Assembly (NCBI GenBank): GCA_016717705.1
Contig: JADKFD010000102.1
Span: 26,001 to 90,000 of the forward strand
Origin: Rhodanobacteraceae bacterium
Lineage (GTDB): Bacteria > Pseudomonadota > Gammaproteobacteria > Xanthomonadales > SZUA-5
Reading direction: 5' to 3'
Length of the DNA stretch: 64,000 nt
The translations under genes and the position numbers were made by a program. The notes below the pieces were generated by a model, which made no database searches, had not been told where the DNA came from, and saw only the letters and a program-made list of their open reading frames with translations. Shown piece after piece: positions 26,316-37,424 of this stretch. Numbering within the stretch: position 1 is the first letter of the stretch; each line of letters starts with the position of its first letter.

Positions 26316-27580
26316 GACGATGATCCACTCCGGAAGTGATCGCGCAGCGCCTCGACCAGGCGCTCGCAATCGGCAAGATGGTTGTACAGCGGCGCCGGCG
26401 AGGCGCGAATCACATCGGGTTCACGCCAGTCGCAGATGATGCCGTCGCGGGCCAGATGCTCGAAGGCCCGGCGCCCGGCGTCGCGGCCGGCGCGCACGCG
26501 CAGCGACAGCTGGCAGCCGCGCTGCGCCGGATCCGCCGGCGTCAGGATTTCCAGATGTTCGGACAAGTCCTGTTCCAGCGCGTTGGCCAGCCAGCCGGTC
26601 AATGCGATCGACCGTCTGCGCAGTGCCGCAAGCCCGGCGCGGTCGAATTGATCGAGCGAAACGCGCAGCGGCGCGAGCGCGAGGATCGACGGATTGGACA
26701 ACTGCCAGCCGTCGGCGCCGGGGCTCGGCACGAAGTTCGGACCCATGCGAAAGCGGGTGGCCGCCTCGTGTCCCCACCAACCGGCAAAGCGCGGCAGGTC
26801 GGCGCGGGCGTGGCGTTCGTGGACAAAGCAACCGGCAATCGCCCCCGGCCCTGAATTCAGATACTTGTAGCTGCACCAGACGGCGAAATCAGCGCCGCTG
26901 TCGTGCAGGTCGACCGGCACGTTGCCGATCGCGTGGGCGAGATCGAAACCGGTGCGGCAGCCGTAGCGTGCGCCGAGCTTGGCGATGGCGGCGAGGTCGA
27001 AGCGCTGCCCGCTGGCGTATTGCACGCCCGGCCACAGGATCAGCGCGATGCGCTCGCCTTCGCGTGCCAGGACCTCTTCGATCTGCCCGACATCGATGGT
27101 GTGGGCGCCAGGTTCCGGCGCCAGTTCGATCAAATCGGTGGCTGGATCACCGCCGTGATAGATGATCTGCGAGGCCACCGCATGGCGATCGGAGGGAAAG
27201 GCGCGCGCCTCGATGAGGATCTTGCGGCGCTGCGGCGTCGGGCGATAGAAGCTGACCAGCATCAGGTGCAGATTGGTGGTCAGCGTGTTCATTGCCACCA
27301 CTTCGATCGGCTTGGCGCCGGCGATGCGCGCCAGGCCGTCGCGCACCAGTTGGTGGTATGGCATCCAGGCGTCGGCGTCAGTGAAGTGCGCCTCCACCGC
27401 ATGCGTGCGCCATTGCGCGACGACGCGATCGAGAGCGGCCGGCGTGGCCGTGGGCATCAGGCCGAGCGAGTTGCCGCAGAAATAGGCGACTTCACGGCCG
27501 CCGTGCAGCGGGATGGCGAATTCATCGCGCAGGCTCGGCAACGCGTCTTCGGTTCCCGGCAGTTGGGGTTGTCTGGTCAC
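26312..27580 (-). CDS. kynU: Kynureninase
   Basis: This is a 422-residue PLP-dependent enzyme that cleaves 3-hydroxykynurenine to 3-hydroxyanthranilate and alanine. Family features are AYFCGNSLGLMPTATPAALD, the PLP-phosphate segment NTLTTNLHLMLVSFYRPT, the Asp in GFDLAHAIGNVPVDLHD, and the PLP lysine in VWCSYKYLNSGPGAIAGCF. No ATG fits the N-terminus. A GTG at 27580 (encoding V/M-TRQPQLPGTED) gives the usual length. It is the first gene of the kynU-kmo-trmJ unit and is divergent from the FG-GAP protein gene. Confidence 0.94.
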   Translation of the reverse strand: MTRQPQLPGTEDALPSLRDEFAIPLHGGREVAYFCGNSLGLMPTATPAALDRVVAQWRTHAVEAHFTDADAWMPYHQLVRDGLARIAGAKPIEVVAMNTLTTNLHLMLVSFYRPTPQRRKILIEARAFPSDRHAVASQIIYHGGDPATDLIELAPEPGAHTIDVGQIEEVLAREGERIALILWPGVQYASGQRFDLAAIAKLGARYGCRTGFDLAHAIGNVPVDLHDSGADFAVWCSYKYLNSGPGAIAGCFVHERHARADLPRFAGWWGHEAATRFRMGPNFVPSPGADGWQLSNPSILALAPLRVSLDQFDRAGLAALRRRSIALTGWLANALEQDLSEHLEILTPADPAQRGCQLSLRVRAGRDAGRRAFEHLARDGIICDWREPDVIRASPAPLYNHLADCERLVEALRDHFRSGSSS

Positions 27581-27696
27581 CGGAATACTCGGCTCTCTGG
27601 GCAAGCGTCGGCATGCTACCCGCAACCCGACATACACGCGCAGATGTCGCCGTGCATGCCATGCTTGTCTCCTATCTGTTGAACGATTCTGAGCCG

Positions 27697-30117
27697 ATGC
27701 CCGTAAATTCACCGAAGGCGCGCCCGAGACAGGGGGTCTTGCGAACAATGTGCTGTGCTGCGGGTGTCCTGCTCAGCGCCAGTGTGCTGGCCCAACCGGT
27801 GCACCTGTTGACCGACGCGCTGCCGACGCCGGTGCAAGGCGACGGTTGTTCCGGAGACAATTTCGGCATCGCGATGGCCGTCAGTGGCAACTACGCCGTC
27901 ATCGGCGCCTATGGTGACACCGTGGTCGCTCCGCAAGTCCAGTTTGGCATCGCGCAGGGCTCGGCCTATGTGTTCGAACGCATCGGCGACAACTGGGTGG
28001 TGGCGCAGAAACTGAGCCCCGAGCCGATCGGCGGGGATGGCGACAATTTTGGCGTCAGCATCTCGATGTCCGATGATCTGCTGGCGATCGGCGCGCCACG
28101 CCGCACTCAGGACGGCGAACTCGAGTCCGGCACCGTGTTCATTTACGGACGCTCTGCAGGCGGCTATCTGTTGCGCCAGATCCTGAATTCCGAGCTTGCG
28201 GCCACTGGTCAGCGCTTTGGTACTGCCGTCGCGCTGTGGCAGGACCAGTTGGCGGTCGGCGTTCCCGGCAGCGGCAACGGACGCGTGGATCTGTATCGGC
28301 GCGACGGCTTTGGCACCTATGTTTTTCAGCGCAGCCTGGCACCCGAGCCGACGGCAACCGAGGCGCGCTTCGGCACGGCGCTGGCGCTCGCCGATGGACA
28401 ATTGCTGATCGGTGCACCCGCCGCCGAGGGCGCTGGCGCGGTCTTCCGCAGCGTCTACTCGCTGGCCGGCTGGTCCGACGCCGAGCGCCTGCGGTTGTCC
28501 GCAACTCCGGGCATGGAACTGGGTGCCGCACTGGCCATCGCGCAGGGTGTGGCGCTGGTCGGGGCGCCGGGCGCGGGCGCCGGCGAAGTGCGCATGCTGA
28601 TCAGCGATGCCGGATCCTGGGTCCGGACTGGGGTGTTGGTCGCCGCGGACGGTGTCGCCGGCGACCGTTTCGGCAGCGCGATAGCCGTGGATGCCGGGCG
28701 TGCTGCCATCGCCGCGCCGGCGGCGCTGTTCAGCGAGGGAAAGACCTACCTGTATGCGCGCTCAGGCGCCGAGTTCAGCTCAATGGGGGCGCTGGACATC
28801 GCCGATGGCGGCGCCGCCAAGCGTTTTGGAGGATCGCTGGCGCTGGCCGCGGACGGCGTGCTGATCGGCGCCGATCTGGATCGGGTGGGCCCGAATCCGA
28901 GTCAGGGTTCGGCACGCTGGTTCCGGCCGTCTGGCGGATCCTATGTGCAACTCGCAAAGCTCGACAGCGGCAACGGCGCCATCTATGACCGCTATGGCAC
29001 GTCAGTCGCAGTCGATGGCGATTTCGCCCTGGTCGGCGCCTATCTGGAAGACACCGCGGTCGGCGGCGACGCGGGCGCGGCGCATTGGTTCCGGCGGGTC
29101 GATCGGCAATGGGTCTATGGCGGCCAGTTGCTGGCGCCCGACGCCGAGATCGAAGACCGCTTCGGCATTGCAGTCGATATCGATGGCGATCGCATGGCGG
29201 TCGGCGCGGTCTGGGACGTGGTGGGCACCAACGTCGATCAGGGCTCGGCGTACATCTACCATCGGCAGGGCGCCGACTGGGTGTTCGAAGCCAAGCTCGT
29301 CGCCAGTGATGGCGCCGCCGGCGATTACTTCGGCTATGCGCTGTCGCTGGATGGCGATCGCCTCCTGGTGGGGGCGCGGGGGGTCTCGGTACCCGTGGTC
29401 GATCAGGGTCGCGCCTATGTCTTCGTCCGCGGCGAATCCGGGTGGACGCAGGAAGCCCGGTTGCCGTTCGCCGGCATCAATCCGCAGGCCTACTTCGGCA
29501 CCAGCGTCGCTCTGGCCGGCGAACTGGCCCTGGTCGGCGCGCCGGGGACCAGGGTTGGCGCCGGGCCGCAGGCCGCGGGTGCCGCAGTGGTGTTCCGGCG
29601 GCAGGGCGCAAGCTGGACGCAGACCGCGATCTTGCAGGCGCCGCAGCCGCAGGCCAACGGGGCCTACGGTTACGCCGTCGCCGCTGATTCCGAGCGCTTG
29701 CTGGTCGGCGCCTTCCTGGACGGCTTTCTCGGCAGAGGTGCCGCCTATGTCTATCGAAGCGCCGATCTGGTGCTGGACGGTGAGTTGCGCGCGAGCCAGG
29801 TGCAGCCGGGAGAGGGGTTGGGAATCGCGGTCGCGATTTCTGGCACGACCGCCGTGTTGGGTGCCTCCGGATACGATCTGCCAGGCAAAGTTGGTGTCGG
29901 TACTGTGCGCATCTTCGAACGCGGCGCGCAGGGTTGGCAGGAGGACCAGCAGTGGTTTGCGGCGGACGCTGCCGACGGCGATGGCTTCGGCGGTGCGGTG
30001 GCACTGGATGGCGTGCACGCGGTGATTGGCGCGCCCGGCAAGGGAATCGAGAATCCGTTGGAGGGCGTGGCCTACGTCAGCAAAATCAACGCGCTGTTTG
30101 CCGATGGCTTTGAATAA
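27697..30117 (+). CDS. Secreted FG-GAP repeat beta-propeller protein with C-terminal GFE tail
   Basis: This is an 806-residue exported protein. The ATG at 27697 (MPVNSPKARP) begins a long signal peptide with core CCAAGVLLSASVLAQPVHLL. I count 14 repeats of about 50 residues, each with an FG-GAP-like core such as GDNFGIAMAV, GDRFGSAIAV, YDRYGTSVAV, EDRFGIAVDI, GDYFGYALSL and GDGFGGAVAL, followed by VIGAY/LVGAP-like strands. Fourteen units would make two seven-bladed propellers of the integrin-alpha type. The protein ends NALFADGFE, a tail shared in form with the convergent peptidase (FAFANGFE). Function is unknown. Adhesion or surface binding is a guess from the fold. Confidence 0.85.
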   Translation: MPVNSPKARPRQGVLRTMCCAAGVLLSASVLAQPVHLLTDALPTPVQGDGCSGDNFGIAMAVSGNYAVIGAYGDTVVAPQVQFGIAQGSAYVFERIGDNWVVAQKLSPEPIGGDGDNFGVSISMSDDLLAIGAPRRTQDGELESGTVFIYGRSAGGYLLRQILNSELAATGQRFGTAVALWQDQLAVGVPGSGNGRVDLYRRDGFGTYVFQRSLAPEPTATEARFGTALALADGQLLIGAPAAEGAGAVFRSVYSLAGWSDAERLRLSATPGMELGAALAIAQGVALVGAPGAGAGEVRMLISDAGSWVRTGVLVAADGVAGDRFGSAIAVDAGRAAIAAPAALFSEGKTYLYARSGAEFSSMGALDIADGGAAKRFGGSLALAADGVLIGADLDRVGPNPSQGSARWFRPSGGSYVQLAKLDSGNGAIYDRYGTSVAVDGDFALVGAYLEDTAVGGDAGAAHWFRRVDRQWVYGGQLLAPDAEIEDRFGIAVDIDGDRMAVGAVWDVVGTNVDQGSAYIYHRQGADWVFEAKLVASDGAAGDYFGYALSLDGDRLLVGARGVSVPVVDQGRAYVFVRGESGWTQEARLPFAGINPQAYFGTSVALAGELALVGAPGTRVGAGPQAAGAAVVFRRQGASWTQTAILQAPQPQANGAYGYAVAADSERLLVGAFLDGFLGRGAAYVYRSADLVLDGELRASQVQPGEGLGIAVAISGTTAVLGASGYDLPGKVGVGTVRIFERGAQGWQEDQQWFAADAADGDGFGGAVALDGVHAVIGAPGKGIENPLEGVAYVSKINALFADGFE

Positions 30118-30119
30118 GC

Positions 30120-30141
30120 CTGCGCACCCGGAGGTGCGCAG
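30120..30141. terminator. Hairpin between convergent secreted-protein genes
   Basis: ctgcgcacc-cgga-ggtgcgcag forms a perfect 9-bp stem with a tetraloop, 2 bp after the FG-GAP gene stop and 14 bp from the stop of the convergent peptidase gene. There is no T-run on either side, so it may act as a bidirectional mRNA 3' stabiliser or a weak terminator. Confidence 0.5.
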
Positions 30142-30155
30142 CGGTCAAGCAACGA

Positions 30156-31871
30156 TCACTCAAAGCCGTTGGCGAAGGCGAATGTACCGGCCGGGTTGGT
30201 CAGCACATAGGTGCAGCGACGATTGGCGGGCACCGTCGTCCCGGCGGTGAAATTGTCGTACATCGATTGCAACTCGCTGGCGCTGTAGCCGTCAGCAGCA
30301 GCTGCGTTCAAGACGGCTTGCGCGGCGTCCTGCTGATTGGTGCTGGAGCCGGTCATGCCCAGGCCGAGCAGGAAAGCGCGATCTGCACGCTGGCGACCGA
30401 TGCTGTTGTAATTCAGCAGGTTGCAGGAAGCCCAGTACTGGCCCTGGGTATGGATGGCGCCCGAAAGCGTCTGGTAGGTGGCGCTCAGGTGGTAGTTGGT
30501 CACGCGTCCGCCCCAGAACGGGTTGTGTCCATCCCAGTTGAACATCCAGAAGTAGGCCGTGACATTGCTCGGCCAGTGATTGAAGCTGCGGCTGTATGAC
30601 GATGCCAGATAGTCGCCAGTGCCTTCGGACAGACCCTGCACCTGCGACAACCCGTGAGTCAGCCAGTCATGGATGCCATGACCGAGTTCATGAATGACGA
30701 CATCGGCGTCCTCGGCATCATCGACGCCGCCCTCGCCGAAGGACAAACGGCCGGTGCCCGAGGTGTAGAAGGAATTGTCGTCGCCGTTCACGCCGCGCGG
30801 GTCGTAGCGCACACCACCCACGTACTGATACGGCGCAATCGGCACGTTGAGCGTGGTGTTGATGTAACGCATGAAGGTGTCGATGTGGTAGTAGACATTG
30901 ACGCCCTCGAACTTGTCGTTATCGCGCGTGAACAGGAAGTTGCCGGCGGCATCGGTTGGACAGTTGTTGGCGTCCATCGGCGCTTCCCAGTCGGTGCACT
31001 CGGCCCACGGACCCTTCAGCGTCCAGTTGCCGGTGACCTGGGTCAAGTCGCGCAGCGGCCGGGTGAACACCTGGGCATCCAGTTGCGCGGTGTTGGCATC
31101 GCTGCCGTCGACATAGCCGGTGGCGCCATAGGCCACCTGCGCGCTGGACAGCGGGTCCGGGTCGAAAGCGCGACCGCTGCCGTCGAAATTCAGGCTGCGG
31201 TTCTCCACGCGCACGATTGCGCCACTGCCAGCGTCGACCAGCACTTCCCAACTGCCCCCGGGGTAGCCTTTCGGTTCCAGCAGGACGCGCCATACGCGCA
31301 ATGCGCTGTCGCGGTTCCACCACATCTCGGTGTGGTCGACGTAGTTGAAGCCGCCGCTGGCGCCGAGGTACTCCGCCGCCCGCGACTGCGCTGTCGCGGC
31401 GTCGATCCTGGCTGGCGCGCCGGGCGCCAGATCCACCGGCTGCAGCGATTGCTGGACAAAGATGACCTCGCCGCCCGCGGTGACCGACACCACGATTTCG
31501 CTGCCATGGAGCGGCAAGCCGTTCCAGTACTGCTGGAAACGGACGACGCTGAACGGTCCGAAGTTCTTGCTGTGCAGCGCCCGCAACTCGTGCCCCGGCG
31601 CGCGCAGGTTCAGCTGCAACTGTTCGCTACCGCGTGCCTCCAGGTATTGACGCGCCATGCTCTCGGCGTCGGCTGGAGTCGCCGTGAAAGCCGGACGGTA
31701 AAGCGCTCGCGGTGCCAGGGTGGTGCGGTCAAATCGGCCGTCGTCCCGGGTCACGCTGGGCCGATCGGAATCGACGCCGATCTGCAGCGGCGGATAATTG
31801 CCGGGCTTGGCCGCGAAGGCCTGACCGGTGAGTGCGGTGACCAGAGCACAGAAAACGAGTCGGCGAGTCAT
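30156..31871 (-). CDS. Secreted zinc metallopeptidase with FTP-type propeptide (M4/M36-like)
   Basis: This is a 571-residue exported protease. It has a signal peptide (RRLVFCALVTALTGQAFAAK). An N-terminal propeptide resembles the fungalysin/thermolysin FTP domain (FGPFSVVRFQQYWNGLPLHG, then SEIVVSVTAGGEVIFVQQSL). The catalytic domain has the zinc motif VVIHELGHGIHDW and the third ligand Glu in LSEGTGDYLASSYSR, a gluzincin arrangement. The start was placed at ATG 31871; another ATG lies four codons upstream. The C-terminus ends FAFANGFE. It is convergent with the FG-GAP gene and divergent from the LolA-like gene across a large palindromic element. Confidence 0.87.
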   Translation of the reverse strand: MTRRLVFCALVTALTGQAFAAKPGNYPPLQIGVDSDRPSVTRDDGRFDRTTLAPRALYRPAFTATPADAESMARQYLEARGSEQLQLNLRAPGHELRALHSKNFGPFSVVRFQQYWNGLPLHGSEIVVSVTAGGEVIFVQQSLQPVDLAPGAPARIDAATAQSRAAEYLGASGGFNYVDHTEMWWNRDSALRVWRVLLEPKGYPGGSWEVLVDAGSGAIVRVENRSLNFDGSGRAFDPDPLSSAQVAYGATGYVDGSDANTAQLDAQVFTRPLRDLTQVTGNWTLKGPWAECTDWEAPMDANNCPTDAAGNFLFTRDNDKFEGVNVYYHIDTFMRYINTTLNVPIAPYQYVGGVRYDPRGVNGDDNSFYTSGTGRLSFGEGGVDDAEDADVVIHELGHGIHDWLTHGLSQVQGLSEGTGDYLASSYSRSFNHWPSNVTAYFWMFNWDGHNPFWGGRVTNYHLSATYQTLSGAIHTQGQYWASCNLLNYNSIGRQRADRAFLLGLGMTGSSTNQQDAAQAVLNAAAADGYSASELQSMYDNFTAGTTVPANRRCTYVLTNPAGTFAFANGFE

Positions 31872-31958
31872 CAATTGGGTCAACAGGGTCTGGCCTCGCG
31901 GCCGGGCCGCGGATTATCGACGCCTGTGGACAGGCACTCAACACACGCTCGTCGGCAA

Positions 31959-32227
31959 GGGACCCTCTGAACAAGTTCTGCGAGCCGCGTTGTGTCCCAT
32001 TTTGCCTGCCGCTAGGCGCGGTCCGAAGGTCGTAGCACGGTCTACGAAGCCGAGGACCGGAACGACGCGGCAGGCAAAATGGGCCACAACCCTTCGGGAC
32101 GGGGCTGAAACGGCCTCCAGCTGCGTCTGACACCTCGCCCAGAGCGCAGGCTATGGCCTTCGGTGTCATCCTTGCTGGCGACCGTTTCAGCCGCCGTCGC
32201 GGCCGCAGAACTTGTTCAGAGGGTCCC
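31959..32227. repeat. 269-bp three-armed palindromic element (24-bp perfect terminal inverted repeat)
   Basis: The termini at 31959-31982 (gggaccctctgaacaagttc then tgcg) and 32204-32227 are perfect 24-bp reverse complements. Inside are two hairpins. Arm 1 pairs 31989-32012 with 32067-32090 (24 bp, one mismatch; core cccattttgcctgccgc). It carries a further stem, cggtcc (32019-32024) with ggaccg (32054-32059), and tcgtag with ctacga at its tip. Arm 2 pairs ggctgaaacgg (32103-32113) with ccgtttcagcc (32182-32192), then ccagc with gctgg, and tgacacc (32128-32134) with ggtgtca (32162-32168). The whole would fold as a three-way junction. It lies in the divergent region between the metallopeptidase and LolA-like genes. 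No coding frame is supported inside. Confidence 0.85.
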
Positions 32228-32346
32228 AAGACACGGGTCGTGACTTCCGTCCGATGCGCGCAGTCATCCGCAAGGCGTAGGTTCCGCGGTGCCCAATCCG
32301 ACCTTGAAGCGAGGTCGGGTCCCAAACTTCTATCTCGGAGTACGCC

Positions 32347-33087
32347 ATGCGTATGCAACTCCTGGCTGCGATGTTGCTCGGCGCTTGTGCGTCGGCTGCG
32401 TCGGCGCTGACCGTCGATGAGCTGGTCGCAAAGAACACCGAAGCGCGTGGTGGCATCGAAGCCATTCGCGCCATCCAGTCGATCAAGTCCACCGGCAAGA
32501 TGAATTTCTCGGGCGGCGATTTCAGCATCGAGCTGGGCTTTTCCAGCCTCAACGAGCGCGCTGCCAAGGTGCGCAGCGAAGCCAGCATCCAGGGACTCAC
32601 CCAGGTGACTGCCTACGACGGCAAGGACGCCTGGACCATCAACCCGTTCCAGGGTCGGCGTGATCCCGAGCGCATGAGCGCCGAGGACGCCAAGGGTCTG
32701 GAAGTGCAGGCCGACATGGATGGTCCGCTGGTCGACTGGAAGAGCAAGGGGCACAAGGTCGAATACCTCGGGACCGAGGACATGGACGGCACCCAGGCGC
32801 ACAAGCTCAAGGTGACGCTGAAAAACGGCGATATCGAGTACCGCTTCCTCGATCCGGACTATTTCCTCGAGATCCTGATCGTCACCCAGTCCAAGCGCCG
32901 CGGCGTCGAGACCGAAATGGAAACCGAACTGGGTAACTACGAGAAGGTCGCCGGCGTGTACATGCCCTTCGCCATCGAGAGTGGCCCCAAGGGTGGCCAG
33001 CGCGGTCAGAAGATCCAGATCGAGAAGGCCGAGGCCAACGTCGACATCGATGACGCGCTGTTCGCCTTTCCACAAGCCGCCAAGTGA
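32347..33087 (+). CDS. Exported LolA-like outer-membrane lipoprotein-sorting-type protein
   Basis: This is a 246-residue protein with a signal peptide (MRMQLLAAMLLGACASAASA). The body begins LTVDELVAKNTEARGGIEAI and has alternating beta strands with TQVTAYDGKDAWTINPFQGR and KVEYLGTEDMDGTQAHKLKV. This pattern is seen in the LolA/RseB-like fold proteins annotated as outer membrane lipoprotein-sorting proteins. It is probably periplasmic and binds a hydrophobic ligand. It is not the canonical lolA, which normally neighbours ftsK. The next gene, a sortilin-like protein, starts 17 bp after its stop, so they are likely one operon. Confidence 0.75.
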   Translation: MRMQLLAAMLLGACASAASALTVDELVAKNTEARGGIEAIRAIQSIKSTGKMNFSGGDFSIELGFSSLNERAAKVRSEASIQGLTQVTAYDGKDAWTINPFQGRRDPERMSAEDAKGLEVQADMDGPLVDWKSKGHKVEYLGTEDMDGTQAHKLKVTLKNGDIEYRFLDPDYFLEILIVTQSKRRGVETEMETELGNYEKVAGVYMPFAIESGPKGGQRGQKIQIEKAEANVDIDDALFAFPQAAK

Positions 33088-33104
33088 GCACGCAAGGAAT
33101 CCCC

Positions 33105-36344
<3,240 letters not shown>

Positions 36345-36351
36345 TGCCTTG

Positions 36352-36384
36352 GGTGGAATCCCGGCCGGTGGCCGGGATTCCACC
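36352..36384 (+). terminator. Perfect 15-bp hairpin after the sortilin-like gene
   Basis: ggtggaatcccggcc (36352-36366) and ggccgggattccacc (36370-36384) pair perfectly around a 3-nt loop, 8 bp after the stop codon. No T-run follows, so it may be a REP-type palindrome or a mRNA 3' stabiliser rather than a classic rho-independent terminator. Confidence 0.55.
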
Positions 36385-36494
36385 ACATCCTGCGCGCCGC
36401 CTTTGAAGATTGGCTGAGTCGGCAGATCGGATCGATGGGGTACTGTGCCCCGACGGCCCTATACTCATCCATCCGACGCCGCCGCCTTGTCCTG

Positions 36495-37424
36495 ATGCGA
36501 AGTCGACGTTTTGCCGAACAAATCCTGCGCGTCACGCTGGCGCTGGTGTGCGCCGCTTGCGCGCTCGCAGCGCAGGCGCAGACCTCGACGACCCTGGTGC
36601 TCGGGCGCGTCAGCGACGATCCCAAGGCGCACTACGAACGCCTCAAACCCTTGCTCGACTACGCCGTGGCGCACATGGCCGACCTCGGCATACGCGAAGG
36701 TCGCGTGCTGATGGCGCGCGATGCGCAGCAGATGGTCAGCTATCTGCGCCAGGGCAAGGTCGACTGGATCAGCGAGACCTCCGGCGCCGCCATCGGCTTC
36801 GAGGAGCGCGCGCACGCGCGCATCCTGCTGCGCGCCCGCCGCGGTGGCCTGTTCGACTACCGTACGGTGTTCTTTGCGCGCAAGGACAGCGGCATCCGCA
36901 GCATCGATCAACTCGCCGGGCGATCGCTCGGTTTCCAGCATCCGATGTCGACCAGCGCCTATCTGGTGCCGGCGGCGATTCTGCTCGATCGCGGCTTGTC
37001 CCTGGCAATCCAGTCTTCGCCGCTGGAACGCCCGCCGGCGCAGTTCGTCGGCTATGTGTTCTCGCGCTCCGAGGGCAATCTGGTGACCTGGGTACAGAAG
37101 GGACTGGTCGACGCGGCGGCCTTCAGCAACCAGGACTGGGACGAGTTGCAGGTCAACGAACCCGAGGTCGCGGCGGAGCTGATGGTGTTCCACCAGAGCC
37201 GCGAGTACCCGCGCGCCGTGGAACTGGTGCGCGATGGTCTCGATCCGCGCATCGAGCAGCGCTTGCGGGAAGTGTTGCTGGCGGCGCACACCGATCCAGC
37301 CGCGCATGCGGCGCTGGAGGCGTACACGCGTACCGAACGCTTCGATGAAGTGGACGCCGCGACCTGGGCATCGCTGTCCGAGTTGCGCATCGGCGTGCGC
37401 CGCGTGCGCGCGGAAATCGAATGA
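36495..37424 (+). CDS. PhnD-like periplasmic phosphate/phosphonate-binding protein
   Basis: This is a 309-residue substrate-binding protein of the PhnD/SsuA2-like class. It has a signal peptide (RVTLALVCAACALAAQAQTS) and the opening LVLGRVSDDPKAHYERLKPL. The ligand-binding domain includes YRTVFFARKDSGIRSIDQLA, LAGRSLGFQHPMSTSAYLVP and GLVDAAAFSNQDWDELQVNE, segments typical of PhnD homologues. No ABC permease or ATPase lies next to it. Instead its stop overlaps the start of a GGDEF-EAL protein by ATGA. That suggests it delivers a ligand signal to that membrane protein rather than to a transporter. Confidence 0.85.
   Translation: MRSRRFAEQILRVTLALVCAACALAAQAQTSTTLVLGRVSDDPKAHYERLKPLLDYAVAHMADLGIREGRVLMARDAQQMVSYLRQGKVDWISETSGAAIGFEERAHARILLRARRGGLFDYRTVFFARKDSGIRSIDQLAGRSLGFQHPMSTSAYLVPAAILLDRGLSLAIQSSPLERPPAQFVGYVFSRSEGNLVTWVQKGLVDAAAFSNQDWDELQVNEPEVAAELMVFHQSREYPRAVELVRDGLDPRIEQRLREVLLAAHTDPAAHAALEAYTRTERFDEVDAATWASLSELRIGVRRVRAEIE

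Noticed and set aside
31959..32227. Considered as a retron, group II intron or integron attC
   Set aside because: No reverse transcriptase, maturase or integrase gene is adjacent, and the 24-bp terminal inverted repeats do not match attC or intron boundary patterns that I can recognise.
32347..33087. Canonical lolA
   Set aside because: The fold looks similar, but the neighbours (sortilin-like gene, peptidase) are not those of lolA and no diagnostic residue could be confirmed, so no gene symbol was given.
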